Below, one piece after another: positions 34,345 through 44,083 of a stretch of DNA of 64,000 nucleotides. This DNA is from Bryobacterales bacterium. GTDB lineage: Bacteria; Acidobacteriota; Terriglobia; Bryobacterales; Bryobacteraceae. The notes under the pieces were generated by a model. The model was not told the DNA's origin. It saw nothing but the letters and a program-made list of their open reading frames with translations, and ran no database searches. The translations under genes were made by a program, and so were the position numbers. Position 1 is the stretch's first letter. Every line of letters starts with the position of its first letter. The stretch covers positions 1 to 64,000 of the forward strand of contig JAIXKK010000144.1 of assembly GCA_026954325.1 (NCBI GenBank). Direction: 5' to 3'.

Positions 34345-37300
34345 TCAGAAGATATACCGCAGAGCGAACTGAATTTGCCGGGGCGGGCGCACGGCGTTGA
34401 TGCGGCCGTAGGTGACGCTGCGCAGGTTCTTGTCCGAAGCGAGGAACTGCGTGTGGTTGAAGGCGTTGAGAAAATCGCCGCGGAATTCGACGGCATGCGA
34501 TTCGGAATAGGGCATGCGAAAGCGTTTCGCGGTGGCGATGTTCCAGTTGTTGATGCCGGGGTCGGTAATGACGCCGAAGGCCGCGTTGCCCCAGGTTCCG
34601 AAGGCCGGGTCAGTAAAGCAGCCGGTGTTGAACCAGCGCAGGCGCGTACGGATATCCGCTCCCTGGTTGGCGTCGCAGATGCGATTCGGCAGGAAGGTGC
34701 TGGATGCGCCGGAGTAGCCGGTGCCGCTGAGATCCTGCGTCACCGGAAACTGCGGACTGCCGGTGGCGGCGGTGAAGGCGCCGCTGAGGACCCAATCATT
34801 GACCGCGTAGCCCAGAGCCTTGCCTACTGCGATCTTCGGCGTCTGGTAGTTCAGCGCCGTGATGAACCAGAACTTGGGAGTGATGTTCGAAGGTCCGGCC
34901 CAGATGTAGGGATAGCGGTAGTTGATGTTGCCGTGATCGGAATTGTTGATGTTCGAAGTGGCGATATTTTTCGCCCAGGAGAAATTGCCCTGCAGCGTGA
35001 GGCCATGCCACTGGTTGTTCTTGATGCTGGCGGTGCCGGCTTCGTAGCGCGCCCAACCGAGGGGCGCCCAGGTTCCGAGCACGCCCCATTGCGGATAGGG
35101 GCGGCGCTGTTGCAGCGGCACGTTGGCAATGGCGCCCTGGGGAAGATCGGCGGCGTTTTGATCGATGAACTGGAACTGGTGGATGGTGTGGGAGCCCACG
35201 TAGTCGGCTTCGCCCACCCAGGATTGTCCCAGCCGCCGCTGGACGCTGAAGGACCATTGATAGACGGCGGGGATGGGATAGTAGGGCTGAGCAAAGCGAA
35301 AGCTCGCGGGGGGATTCGCGTTGGGCTGTGGCGGAACGCCGAGCAATCCGGCGGGATATTCATTGCTCACCAGCCGCGCGGGGAGCGGGCGCGAGGTGTC
35401 GTTCACCACTTCGTAGCGCAGGCTGAACGGCGCTGCGCCGGATTGAATGTCGTTGAACTGGTTCATATTGATGTTGCCGTCGTAGTAGATGCCGCCGCCG
35501 GCGCGCACGACGGTGGAGGGAGTGAGGGCGTAGGTGACGCCCAACCGCGGCGCGAAGTTTTTCGTGCCGATGGCATAGGCTTCCCTGGGCACCCCGGGCG
35601 TGAGCGGAGCGCACGCGCCGAAGCACTTGCCGGGATCGAGAAAATCGTTGGGATTCTGGAGCGCGAAGGCCGGCTGCCCGGTCTGGTAATTGAAGCTGAG
35701 AGTAGCGTTGCGGGGAACAGCCCAAGGGCTCCAGTATTCGTAGCGCAAGCCGTAGTTCAAGGTGAGTTTGTTGGTGACGCGCCAGGAATCCTGGGCGTAG
35801 AAGCCGAGGTACTGCTGGTGGCCGACGTAGGGGATCTGGCGGATGATGAGCAGCGTGCTGGAGTATGCGCCCAAAAGATAATCGGCAAACTCGTTGCCGC
35901 CCACTGGAGCGCCGGCGGCGGCGCGCGCCTGGTCGCAACGCGTGTTGCCCGGCGGGCAAGCCTGGGTGAAGAGCTTGCTGAAGGAGAACTGCCCCTTATC
36001 GCCCGATGGGTTGTAGTAGATGAACCGCTTGTTGACGGCATCGACGCCGAACTTCAGATTGTGGCGGCCGCGCACCCAACTGAAGTCGTCTTTGAGCTGC
36101 ACGTTGTTCGAGTAGGCGTTGAAGATGTAGTTGGTGCCGGCGCCGAGGTTGAAACCAGCCACGGACCATTGAACGCCGCCCGTGTAGCCGGACGTATTCG
36201 GCAGGCCGATGGCGGCCGCGGAATCGGGCAGATCGAGCGGGCGCGTGTATTGCCAGTTGGGCCGGGTGTAGGAAAGGCCGAGGTCATTGACCTTGGAGGG
36301 GCCGAGAACCTGGGTCCAGTGGAGGACGGCGTTGGTGGAAGCGGAGTTGTTGCCGGTGCCCTGAAGCGGTTGGAGGCCGCCTTGCAGCGTGTCCTGTTTG
36401 TTATAGGTGAAGCGGGCGAAGATGGTGGAGTTGGCGCCGCGGAGCCAATCGGCGCGGCCCGTGACCTGGTTCTGGGTCATGGTGGTGCGCACGGCGTTGG
36501 TGTACTGATCGACGCCGTTGACGACGGTGTTGGGGCTCAAAACAAATTTATCGAGATATGCTTGGGTCACCGGATCGATGCAAGCCTGGCGCGGGGCGCA
36601 GGCGGAGGTTTGTCCGGCGGGAATCCGGTTGCCCGGGAAGGGGCGGCGGAGTCCCGTTGCGGGATCGGCGTCGTAGGGATTGTAGATGACAGGCGTGGGC
36701 AAAAAGGTTCCGCCGGGTCCTGGCGGCTTGTACTGGGAGAAGTCGCCGCGGCGGAGGTTCTCATCGGGGACGACGGCGAACTGCTGTTCGCGCTGGACGA
36801 CGCGGAAGCCTTCGTAGTTGCCGAAGAAGAGCAACTTGTTGCGAATGACGGGACCGCCGATAGCGCCGCCGAACTGGTTTTGAGTGTAGGGCTGAAGGCG
36901 GCGGTTGGCTTCGTTGTTGAGGTAGCTGTTGGCGTCGAGGTGGTTGTTGCGGAAGTATTCGAACAACTCGCCGTGGTAGGCATTGGAGCCGCTCTTGGTG
37001 ATGAAGTTGACGGCGGCGACGCCGTTGCCGAATTCGGCGCTCATGCTGGCTGCTTCGACGCGGACTTCATTCACGCTGGCCCGGGACTGCAATTGCGTGG
37101 CCTGGCCGTAGACCGGAATCTGGATATTCGAGCCGTCGATGGAAATGTTGCTGGCCGAATCGCGGTTGCCGGCGATGAAGGCTCCGGAAGATTGGAACGT
37201 GTTGCCGGCATCGACGAAGTTGAGGGAGCGCCCGGCGAAGGAGAGATTCTGTCCGGCGTTCTGGGGCACGACTCCCGGCGTGAGTTGCAGCAGGTCAAAC

Positions 37301-37743
37301 ACGTTGCCGCGGCCGAGCGGAATGTTCTGGACAAGTTCCGGCGTGACGCTGCCGGTGACTTCGGCGGAGGCGGTGTTGACCAGTTCCGCGCCCGCCGCCG
37401 AGACCGTTACCTGTTCGGAGGTAGCGCCGAGTTCCAAACGAATATCGATGTGGGCGGGTTGCGCGGTCTCGACGACGCGGTCCGTAATGGCTGTGGTCTT
37501 GAAGCCCGGGGCGGAGACGACGAGGGTGTAGCGCCCGGCAGGCAGGGACTGGAAGGAATAGACGCCTTCGGCGCTGGTGCGTGTTTCGCGGAGCGCTCCG
37601 GTGTTCTGATTGGTGAGTTTGACGGAAGCGCCGGCGAAGACGGCTCCCTGCGGATCGGCGACGGCGCCGGTGATGGATGTGGTGGTTTCCACCTGCGCGA
37701 ATGCCGCAATGGACAAAAATGCAAAAACAAGGAGTGTTTTCAC
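34345..37743 (-). CDS. TonB-dependent receptor-like outer-membrane protein with carboxypeptidase-regulatory N-domain
   Basis: A 1132-residue outer-membrane protein. The GTG at 37743 is preceded by GAGGA and gives a signal peptide (TLLVFAFLSIAAFAQ). Residues about 22-110 are a carboxypeptidase-regulatory beta domain (SITGAVADPQGAVFAGASVK). A plug-like region follows (PLGRGNVFDLLQLTPGVVPQ, then NISIDGSNIQIP) and then a long beta-barrel ending in IQFALRYIF, with the terminal Phe used for BAM insertion. This family is greatly expanded in Solibacter-like bacteria. Uptake of a large organic substrate is presumed. It is first in a run with the cysteine hydrolase, two amidohydrolases and the SelA-like enzyme. 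Confidence 0.9.
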   Translation of the reverse strand: MKTLLVFAFLSIAAFAQVETTTSITGAVADPQGAVFAGASVKLTNQNTGALRETRTSAEGVYSFQSLPAGRYTLVVSAPGFKTTAITDRVVETAQPAHIDIRLELGATSEQVTVSAAGAELVNTASAEVTGSVTPELVQNIPLGRGNVFDLLQLTPGVVPQNAGQNLSFAGRSLNFVDAGNTFQSSGAFIAGNRDSASNISIDGSNIQIPVYGQATQLQSRASVNEVRVEAASMSAEFGNGVAAVNFITKSGSNAYHGELFEYFRNNHLDANSYLNNEANRRLQPYTQNQFGGAIGGPVIRNKLLFFGNYEGFRVVQREQQFAVVPDENLRRGDFSQYKPPGPGGTFLPTPVIYNPYDADPATGLRRPFPGNRIPAGQTSACAPRQACIDPVTQAYLDKFVLSPNTVVNGVDQYTNAVRTTMTQNQVTGRADWLRGANSTIFARFTYNKQDTLQGGLQPLQGTGNNSASTNAVLHWTQVLGPSKVNDLGLSYTRPNWQYTRPLDLPDSAAAIGLPNTSGYTGGVQWSVAGFNLGAGTNYIFNAYSNNVQLKDDFSWVRGRHNLKFGVDAVNKRFIYYNPSGDKGQFSFSKLFTQACPPGNTRCDQARAAAGAPVGGNEFADYLLGAYSSTLLIIRQIPYVGHQQYLGFYAQDSWRVTNKLTLNYGLRYEYWSPWAVPRNATLSFNYQTGQPAFALQNPNDFLDPGKCFGACAPLTPGVPREAYAIGTKNFAPRLGVTYALTPSTVVRAGGGIYYDGNINMNQFNDIQSGAAPFSLRYEVVNDTSRPLPARLVSNEYPAGLLGVPPQPNANPPASFRFAQPYYPIPAVYQWSFSVQRRLGQSWVGEADYVGSHTIHQFQFIDQNAADLPQGAIANVPLQQRRPYPQWGVLGTWAPLGWARYEAGTASIKNNQWHGLTLQGNFSWAKNIATSNINNSDHGNINYRYPYIWAGPSNITPKFWFITALNYQTPKIAVGKALGYAVNDWVLSGAFTAATGSPQFPVTQDLSGTGYSGASSTFLPNRICDANQGADIRTRLRWFNTGCFTDPAFGTWGNAAFGVITDPGINNWNIATAKRFRMPYSESHAVEFRGDFLNAFNHTQFLASDKNLRSVTYGRINAVRPPRQIQFALRYIF

Positions 37744-37997
37744 GGATCGAATCGTCCTCTTGAATTCGAAGTGGCCGCTATTAAGAATCGATTATATATC
37801 GGAGTGCGTGGCTTCGGGGCGGCGTCCGGGCGTCACGTCCGTCTATCCGCAAGCCGTTCCTGCAAGGGTGTTTCACACTGAGGAAAGAAGAAAGCCTGGA
37901 CCGCGCACCGGACCATCTCCGTCATTTCCGTTCCGGCGCCGCGGCCATCTTGGCTCACTGTATTCCGCCTGGCGATCGAGTTATCGCTTCCTGGTTC
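37744..37997. other. Intergenic region upstream of the TonB receptor
   Basis: A 254-base gap which must contain the promoter of the receptor-hydrolase run. A T-rich patch near 37785-37800 is a plausible promoter element. No gene, RNA or repeat was recognised. Confidence 0.35.
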
Positions 37998-39362
37998 TCA
38001 GTCTGCTCCTTGGAACTGTAGCCACTTACCTTCGTGGTAATACCACGTAACGGAGGCCTTCCCGAGAAACGCATCGTCGATGCCTTGATGGTCGATCGGC
38101 GGAGGCTCGGGGCCACCGTAGGCACGGTAGTGGGCCATGATGAAGTCCCGGTTGACCGCGGCGATCTCACGCGAGTAGCCGATCTTGCCGTTCTCCAGTC
38201 CCTGCAGGTAGCCGAGGTCTTCGCTCGTGGCGATGGTTTGCGGATTCGTGTCACGATCGTTGCGGAATACGAGGAAAGCCGTCGAGTTGTTGACGGAGCA
38301 GAAAACGGCCCACCCGGTCTCTCCCTTCGCGAAGAACTCTCCGCGGATCACATTGCGCGGGGCGCCTTCAGGGGAAGGCTGCGGCACGGTGCAGTTCCGG
38401 TTGCGCAGGACTTCCGCAATCGCCGGTGGAAGTTCGGGGAAGTCATCGGCGGGAAGACGCCGGATTTTGGCAACTGCCTCCTCTGCCCGTACCTGCCAAT
38501 CCTGCTGGGCTTGCGTTCGGGCCTGCTCCGGGCGCGCGATCTCCAGAAGATCGAGGTGTGGCAGGATCGCCTTCCGATCGAGATTCGGGTCGAGCGGCTG
38601 CGCACGCCGGAAATATCGCTCGGCCAATTCAGCCGCCGCGGGATTGGGCGTTCCCATTTGAAGCGACCGGTTGTATTGGCTTTGGAGCATGTAAGCGGCA
38701 TTTCCCAGCACCCATACGTTCTTCGACGCGTCCAGCGCAGTCTGAGAGCGCGCGGCCAGAGGACCACCCTCCAGAATCGAGAGGGCATAGAGATGCGCCA
38801 GCGGACGCAGGGCAAATGGATGGTTCGGGTCGGCCGCGGCGGTCGCCTCCATGTAGGACAAGTACAGATCCGGATTCAGGCCCTCGAAGAACGATGCCGC
38901 GTTCCATTGCACCGCCGGGTCGGCCGGACGGGCTTGGGTTGCGGTATTCCAAAGAGCGATCGCTCGGCGATAGTCCGCGTCTGGCAATTCACCGGAGGCG
39001 AACCGTGAAACGGGCGAGTGCAACAGTTCGGAATCGGGATGATACTCGATGAGCCAGAGCGCGTGCTGGATGCGCTTGGCCCGGTCTTCCGGACGATCCA
39101 GCCGGTCCCCACGCTGGTGATACGCCATGAGCTTGAGGCGCGCCGCGAAATCGTCCGGATTCGCGGCGAGTTGCCGTTCGAGGTTTGCGACGTCGCCCTG
39201 TTCCAGCTTGAGGATCTCGCGCAACGACTCCGCATACCACGGGCTGAACAAGGGCGGCGCGGCCGTTGGCGCGGATTGCGCCGGCACTTCGCCTGGTTCC
39301 GGACAGAGCATCAGAACCACGGCGGCGGCAAACACTACAGCCACGGCAGTGCGCACGTTCAT
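37998..39362 (-). CDS. Exported TPR-like protein
   Basis: A 454-residue protein of unknown function. Start at the ATG at 39362 (MNVRTAVAV), or at 39368, gives a signal peptide (VVFAAAVVLMLCPEPGE). Residues about 60-300 are helical and read as tetratricopeptide-like repeats (NLERQLAANPDDFAARLKLM, AATAAADPNHPFALRPLAHL, AERYFRRAQPLDPNLDRKAI). Residues about 330-450 form a separate beta-rich domain (FFAKGETGWAVFCSVNNSTA, then SVTWYYHEGKWLQFQGAD). No catalytic motif is seen. It probably works in the periplasm as a scaffold. Confidence 0.7.
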   Translation of the reverse strand: MNVRTAVAVVFAAAVVLMLCPEPGEVPAQSAPTAAPPLFSPWYAESLREILKLEQGDVANLERQLAANPDDFAARLKLMAYHQRGDRLDRPEDRAKRIQHALWLIEYHPDSELLHSPVSRFASGELPDADYRRAIALWNTATQARPADPAVQWNAASFFEGLNPDLYLSYMEATAAADPNHPFALRPLAHLYALSILEGGPLAARSQTALDASKNVWVLGNAAYMLQSQYNRSLQMGTPNPAAAELAERYFRRAQPLDPNLDRKAILPHLDLLEIARPEQARTQAQQDWQVRAEEAVAKIRRLPADDFPELPPAIAEVLRNRNCTVPQPSPEGAPRNVIRGEFFAKGETGWAVFCSVNNSTAFLVFRNDRDTNPQTIATSEDLGYLQGLENGKIGYSREIAAVNRDFIMAHYRAYGGPEPPPIDHQGIDDAFLGKASVTWYYHEGKWLQFQGAD

Positions 39363-39526
39363 GCACATAACTGTCGCATGCCGTGGGAAGCCACGCAATG
39401 ACCGGATTTCCTTCCAGCCCAACCGGCTTCCGCAAGTCGTCTTCACGGGGCGAATTACTGGAGCGGCGGTAATGATATCGGGTACATTTCCGCAACCCGA
39501 TTGGGCGGCCGCCGGCTCCTGCCCCG

Positions 39527-40102
39527 TCAGCAGGCGGCGGTTCCCTTGGAGGATTGCCCCTGGATTCGGGGCTGCGCTGTCTCCGGCGAGAGTTCCCTGG
39601 CGCAGGTTTCACACAGGCCGTGGGTGAACTGGGCCTGCGAACGGCTCTGGATAAAGGACTCCAGTTGCTCCCATCGCCCGCCGTCATTGCGGATCTTCTT
39701 GCACATGGAACAAATCGGCAGCACGCCGCTTAACTGCTTGAGCGTCTTCGTCGCCACCTCCAGATCCCGCAGGGCCTTGTCCCGGTCCTGTTCGGCCTTC
39801 CTGCGCCGCGCGCACAACACCGCCATCGTCCAAACGCCCCCGATCGTGATCACGTGGTTGGGGAGCGTCAAGTCGTGAAACATGGCCCCTGATGACGCTT
39901 TCCACAAAGCGATGAAGAGGAATGCCGTGATCAGGAGGGCGATGGAGAAGGTCTGACCGGGGCTGGCTCTGCTGGAGACCCAACTGAGAAGGATAAGGTA
40001 GGGCAGCCAGGCCGCAATTCCGCTTGGTGTATTTAAATCAAGAACGAAGATAGCCAGAGATAAAGCGAGGGCAATCAGGACGGATTGTCGGTTTTTGCTC
40101 AT
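39527..40102 (-). CDS. Membrane protein with histidine-kinase-associated CxxC/CxxC module
   Basis: A 191-residue protein. Residues 1-95 hold three or four transmembrane segments. A short coiled coil follows (RRKAEQDRDKALRDLEVATK). The last 70 residues contain LPICSMCKKIRNDGGRW and THGLCETCARELSP, the paired CxxC module usually found at the C-terminus of signalling proteins after PAS, receiver or HAMP domains, where it may bind zinc or sense redox state. No kinase, cyclase or receiver domain is present, so this is a sensor or adaptor without its own output. The upstream region is AT-rich with a palindrome at 40225-40242. Confidence 0.72.
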   Translation of the reverse strand: MSKNRQSVLIALALSLAIFVLDLNTPSGIAAWLPYLILLSWVSSRASPGQTFSIALLITAFLFIALWKASSGAMFHDLTLPNHVITIGGVWTMAVLCARRRKAEQDRDKALRDLEVATKTLKQLSGVLPICSMCKKIRNDGGRWEQLESFIQSRSQAQFTHGLCETCARELSPETAQPRIQGQSSKGTAAC

Positions 40103-40224
40103 CAGTCGTAGTCGATTTCATTATCACTCGGATGGAGCGAGTTTTCTAGTAAATTGAACGATTTTCGGAATAATCCCAAACCACAGTACCTGATTACTAT
40201 ACGTACTATATCGTTAATCTGACT

Positions 40225-40242
40225 TAGGAATACAGATTCCTA
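40225..40242. promoter_or_regulatory. Perfect inverted repeat in AT-rich intergenic region
   Basis: TAGGAAT and ATTCCTA face each other across a 4-base spacer. The element lies in an unusually AT-rich 160-base gap between a membrane sensor gene (start 40102) and the end of the glycosyltransferase gene (stop 40263). It is 120 bases upstream of the sensor start. It could be an operator or a weak terminator for the upstream gene; there is no T-run to support termination. Confidence 0.4.
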
Positions 40243-40262
40243 CGCAGAAATTGACGATTGAT

Positions 40263-41828
40263 TCATTTGCCCGCCAGGGAAGCCGCGGTCCGGAACGCGA
40301 CACCCCCGACGCGGAATTCGGCTCCAGGCCGCGGCGCCGCGTGCAGGAGGGCGCCCTTTTCATTGAACCCGCTCTCCGTCCGAAGCCGTTTACGGAGGCC
40401 CTGGTCGCCGGGCGGCAGGAGAATCACGATTTCCCTGGTGGAATCGAGGATCACTTCCCCATCGTCCTTGGGCACGGACCGGCCCCAGCGGGAACCGGCC
40501 TGCCAGACACGGGACGGATCGTCAGGCTCCACGACAAAGATGGGAACGGTGGCGAAGTAGTAGGACAGATTTCGCCAGGAGACCACCGGACGGAAAGAAA
40601 TGATCTGAACGGGGCCTATGCGGCGCAGTTCATCGACGGCGGCGAGGGTGGCGCGCATGTGGTTGTTGACGTAGCGAATGACACCGTAACCGGCGGCGCG
40701 GGCGGGCCCGGCGGGCGGATGAAAGAAGAGGTACGTGCTGATGGCGGCGCTGAACGCCAGGCAGGCAGCGGCCACGGCCGCGGAAGCGGGGATGCGTTTG
40801 CGCCACGCAACGAAGGCTTCCTGCATCACGGCGCCGCCAGCCAGGCAGACCAGGGGAACGGTCATGAGCGCCTGATCCGGATCGGCGACGTGAACCAGGA
40901 GGGAAAAGAGAAAAGCCGGCACAAATGCCAGGAGGAGGAAGAAGGTCCGGCCCTGAAAGATCCGCCGGAGACGAGGTAAGCCAGCCAGCGGAACGGCCCA
41001 AATCCAGGCGACAGCGGCAAAGCTATTCCAGACAACAGCGTCCTTCGCCATTTGCCACGCGGCTCTTTCCGGGGCTCCAAACAGCAGTGAGGATCCGCCG
41101 AACTGTTCGTGGGAATAGCCCCGGATCAAACGCAGGTAGGCATCGAGGCCCCCGGAAGACACTAGTAGAACGGTGATCCAACTGCCTGCCGCCAGCAGCA
41201 GAAGCAGTATTGGAAGCAACAGCCGGAGTCCAAAGGCGCGGTGGCGTACGAGGACGGCGAGAAACAGCGGGGAACTCAACAGGAGCACCACCGGCCGGAA
41301 GCCGGAAAGAACACCCAGGGTAACGGCCAGCCAGAGCAGCCAGGGCCAGGCTTCCCGGGAACCCCTCTGCCGCGCCCAACCCTTCCAGGCCATCATGGCC
41401 GTTCCGGCCTGGCATACGGCAAGGAACAGACGGACCGGATTGGTCAACCCGCCGAACCAGGCCAACGGATGGAACAACAGCAGGACTCCGGCGGCCATGC
41501 CCGCGGCCGGTCCGAACATGGAATCCCCGAGCAGCCAGAGAAAGTAGACCGCCAGCGCCGCGCCGATCATCCCGGCGAGCAGCAGGGCGGTTTCGGCGGA
41601 GGGCACACAGGCGTAGATAAGTTTGATGAGCGCAACAAACAGCGGGTAGCCGGGCGGTTGGGGCTGGTGGAGGCTGGGATTGAACTCGCGGATGGAGAGA
41701 GCGAAGTTCACCGTGTCATGAAAGAAAAGATACCGTGGAGCGATCGGCCCTCGGGTCAGAGCCAGCACTCCCAATACGGCCGAAAAGATGGCAAAGTGCA
41801 CCCAGGCGCCGCGAATCCAGGTTCTCAT
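40263..41828 (-). CDS. Polytopic glycosyltransferase-like membrane protein (GT39/PMT type)
   Basis: A 521-residue protein with about eleven hydrophobic segments. The ATG at 41828 has GAGGG upstream; the longer frame overlaps the response regulator gene. The first periplasmic loop has FFHDTVNFALSIREFNPSLH and PQPPGYPLFVALIKL, where the acidic pair resembles the catalytic site of dolichyl-phosphate-mannose mannosyltransferase-like GT-C enzymes. The C-terminal 120 residues form a soluble domain. Transfer of a lipid-linked sugar on the periplasmic side is the likely role; the sugar and acceptor are unknown. It starts 11 bases after the response regulator stop. Confidence 0.78.
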   Translation of the reverse strand: MRTWIRGAWVHFAIFSAVLGVLALTRGPIAPRYLFFHDTVNFALSIREFNPSLHQPQPPGYPLFVALIKLIYACVPSAETALLLAGMIGAALAVYFLWLLGDSMFGPAAGMAAGVLLLFHPLAWFGGLTNPVRLFLAVCQAGTAMMAWKGWARQRGSREAWPWLLWLAVTLGVLSGFRPVVLLLSSPLFLAVLVRHRAFGLRLLLPILLLLLAAGSWITVLLVSSGGLDAYLRLIRGYSHEQFGGSSLLFGAPERAAWQMAKDAVVWNSFAAVAWIWAVPLAGLPRLRRIFQGRTFFLLLAFVPAFLFSLLVHVADPDQALMTVPLVCLAGGAVMQEAFVAWRKRIPASAAVAAACLAFSAAISTYLFFHPPAGPARAAGYGVIRYVNNHMRATLAAVDELRRIGPVQIISFRPVVSWRNLSYYFATVPIFVVEPDDPSRVWQAGSRWGRSVPKDDGEVILDSTREIVILLPPGDQGLRKRLRTESGFNEKGALLHAAPRPGAEFRVGGVAFRTAASLAGK

Positions 41829-41838
41829 CGGAAGGCCC

Positions 41839-42480
41839 TCATAGCTGATCACGGTACTGTTCGAGAGCCACGCGGACCAACTGGCTGCGGGTCCGCACAC
41901 CGAGTTTGTCGAACAGACCGCGCAACACCGCCTTCACCGAACTTTCCGAGAGCGCCATCTCATCGGCGATCTCTTTGTTGACCAGCCCTTGAAAGAGGAG
42001 CCGCAGCAGCTTCACTTCCCGATCGGTGAGGCGCGGCAGCGCTTCGCCTTCCCCCGGAGTGACGGTTTGAAAGAGCGGCTTCAGATAGCGCTGTTCGAGG
42101 AACACTTCCCCCGTGGCCACAAGGCGAATGACGTCGCACAGCGCTTCCGGCTGATTGTGTTTGTGGAGGATGCCGGAGATGCCGTTGCGCACCAGTTGAA
42201 CGGCTTCCGGATCGCTGACGCCGGCGGTCACCACGAGGATGCGGCCCTCATATCCATGTTTTCTCGCCTGCTGGACAAATTCGATGGCGCGCTCCTGACC
42301 GAGATCCACATCGAGCAGCACCACGTCCGGCTTCACTTTCCCGACGATCTCGAGGCCCGCCGCGGCGGAGGCGGTGGACCCCTTCACCTCGAGGTCCGGT
42401 TGTGATTCCAGCACCCGGGCCAGACCCTCGCGGAACAGGGCGTGGTCGTCGATGAGGACAAGGGAAATCGTTTCACTCAT
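41839..42480 (-). CDS. NarL/FixJ-type response regulator
   Basis: A 213-residue two-domain regulator. MSETISLVLIDDHALFREGL opens the receiver; the phosphoacceptor Asp is in VVLLDVDLG near residue 58, and the conserved Thr/Lys switch residues follow. A LuxR-type HTH occupies the C-terminus (LTDREVKLLRLLFQGLVNKE, then IADEMALSESSVKAVLRGLF). The start overlaps the histidine kinase stop as ATGA, making a coupled two-component pair. Targets unknown; the adjacent glycosyltransferase gene is a candidate. Confidence 0.92.
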   Translation of the reverse strand: MSETISLVLIDDHALFREGLARVLESQPDLEVKGSTASAAAGLEIVGKVKPDVVLLDVDLGQERAIEFVQQARKHGYEGRILVVTAGVSDPEAVQLVRNGISGILHKHNQPEALCDVIRLVATGEVFLEQRYLKPLFQTVTPGEGEALPRLTDREVKLLRLLFQGLVNKEIADEMALSESSVKAVLRGLFDKLGVRTRSQLVRVALEQYRDQL

Positions 42481-43949
42481 GCTGCCTGCACTCCTCTCGC
42501 CGCGGCCGTGCGCAACTCCGCCACAAACCGGCACCCTTGCGGCGAATCCTCATAACGGAGGTCCCCGCCGTAGCTGCGCAGGATCGCCCGCGACAGATAC
42601 AGGCCGAGTCCGACTTGCTGCGCACCCTGCTGGAATGGTTCAAACAGGCGCTTGGGGTCGCTGACGCCCGTGCCTGAATCCTCGATGACAATGGATACCT
42701 TTCCGTCGCCTTGAGTCAACGAAATACGAAACTCTTTCCGCGCGGACGCCTCGACGGCGCGCAGGCTGTTCTGGGAAAGGTTGAGCAAGGCCTGGGTGAG
42801 CCCGAAGCCATCGGCCACCACCATGGGTATCGAGGCAGGCAGTTCGAACCGTACCGTGCCGTCGATTTCGTCCCAACTCGGTTCAACCACGATGCGCAGG
42901 TGATTCAGAACCTCGCGAAGATCGAGCGGCGCCAATGTCGAAGGCGACTTCGATTGCAACTCCGTGGCCGCTATCTTGCCCAGCGCTTCCACCAGATGGC
43001 TCATGGCGTGAAAATCCTGGTTTTCCTCCAATCCCGGAGTGCGGCGGAGGTTCGCATAGACGAGCGCGATAGCGCTGCAGACGTTGCGGATTTCGTGCGA
43101 CACCGCGGCGGCCACAATGCGGTTGTTGTCGAGCAACTGTTTGAGGTTCTGCTCTTCGCGTTCCCGCGCCTCCTCGGAGGAGTCAACGGCGATGGCGGCA
43201 AGCCGGCGGCCCTGTGGAGTCTGGTAGGTGGAAAACCAGATCTGCGCCACGAACAGATCGCCATCCTTGCGCGTGCCCTGGCACTGGGCGGCGGTGCGGA
43301 AGAATTGGGAGCGCGTTTCCAGGCGCAGGGCATCGGCGAGAACCGGCAGATGGGGGACAACGGAGTGGCCTGATAACTCATCATTCTGTCCCAGACCCAA
43401 CAGTTGGCGCGTGGCGCGGTTTCCTGACAGAATGCGCGCCTGCTCATCGAGCGTAAAGATGGCGGCGGGGCTGCTTTCGGCAAGAGCCCTCAAGTGCTCT
43501 TCCGCCTCCCGGCGCAGCGCCTGTTGTTCCTCCATCTCCCGGTAGTGTTCGCCCATCATGAGACGATTGCGCGCCAATTCCGCTACAAACATTCCCGTCC
43601 CCGCATAGGCAGCAACGGACATGAAGAAACGCATGGTGGTTTCCAACTCCGAGGTGTATTTCGTCAGCACCACCCGGACCACGGCCAGTATCAGGGCGCT
43701 GATAGCGATCCCCCAGCGGTTGAACATGATGGAAACCGGCAGGATTGGGAATACGTAGAGCACTCCCAGCGAGACATCCACGCCGGTAAGAAGGTCGGCG
43801 AAGATCACCAGCACCAACAGGCTCAACGAAAAGGCAATGAGCAATTTGCGGTCCGCCGTCAGCAGACGCCCAATGAGATCGAATTGCCGTTCCGGATTCA
43901 ATGCCTCCATCTTAGGGCGTTCCGGTGGAAACGCAAACGGGAAGCGCAT
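42477..43949 (-). CDS. Membrane sensor histidine kinase with PAS domain
   Basis: A 490-residue kinase. The ATG at 43949 has GAGGG at a suitable distance; a second ATG at 43910 is possible. Residues about 35-125 contain several transmembrane segments with no large periplasmic loop. A PAS domain spans about 150-265 (SSPAAIFTLDEQARILSGNR). The H-box AAVSHEIRNVCSA near residue 288 and the ATPase motifs (NLSQNSLRA for the N-box, VIEDSGTGV for G1, GLGLYLSRAI for G2) complete the transmitter. It is coupled to the response regulator gene through a four-base overlap. Confidence 0.92.
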   Translation of the reverse strand: MRFPFAFPPERPKMEALNPERQFDLIGRLLTADRKLLIAFSLSLLVLVIFADLLTGVDVSLGVLYVFPILPVSIMFNRWGIAISALILAVVRVVLTKYTSELETTMRFFMSVAAYAGTGMFVAELARNRLMMGEHYREMEEQQALRREAEEHLRALAESSPAAIFTLDEQARILSGNRATRQLLGLGQNDELSGHSVVPHLPVLADALRLETRSQFFRTAAQCQGTRKDGDLFVAQIWFSTYQTPQGRRLAAIAVDSSEEAREREEQNLKQLLDNNRIVAAAVSHEIRNVCSAIALVYANLRRTPGLEENQDFHAMSHLVEALGKIAATELQSKSPSTLAPLDLREVLNHLRIVVEPSWDEIDGTVRFELPASIPMVVADGFGLTQALLNLSQNSLRAVEASARKEFRISLTQGDGKVSIVIEDSGTGVSDPKRLFEPFQQGAQQVGLGLYLSRAILRSYGGDLRYEDSPQGCRFVAELRTAAARGVQAA

Positions 43950-44083
43950 GCGAAAAATCCCTCATGACCGAAAGATACCGCGAGTTGACCTAAAGGTCAT
44001 CATTCCTACGGCCGCCGGCCGGCGTTTCCGGCACAGCGCTGTGCGGACTTCAGGCGGGTGGGTTACACTCGAAAAGGCCGCGC

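Noticed and set aside
34126..37881. A 1251-residue open frame antisense to the TonB receptor gene
   Set aside because: Its product is Gly/Val/Ala/Glu-rich without recognisable domains, as expected from the complement of a GC-rich gene, whereas the opposite strand encodes a clear receptor.
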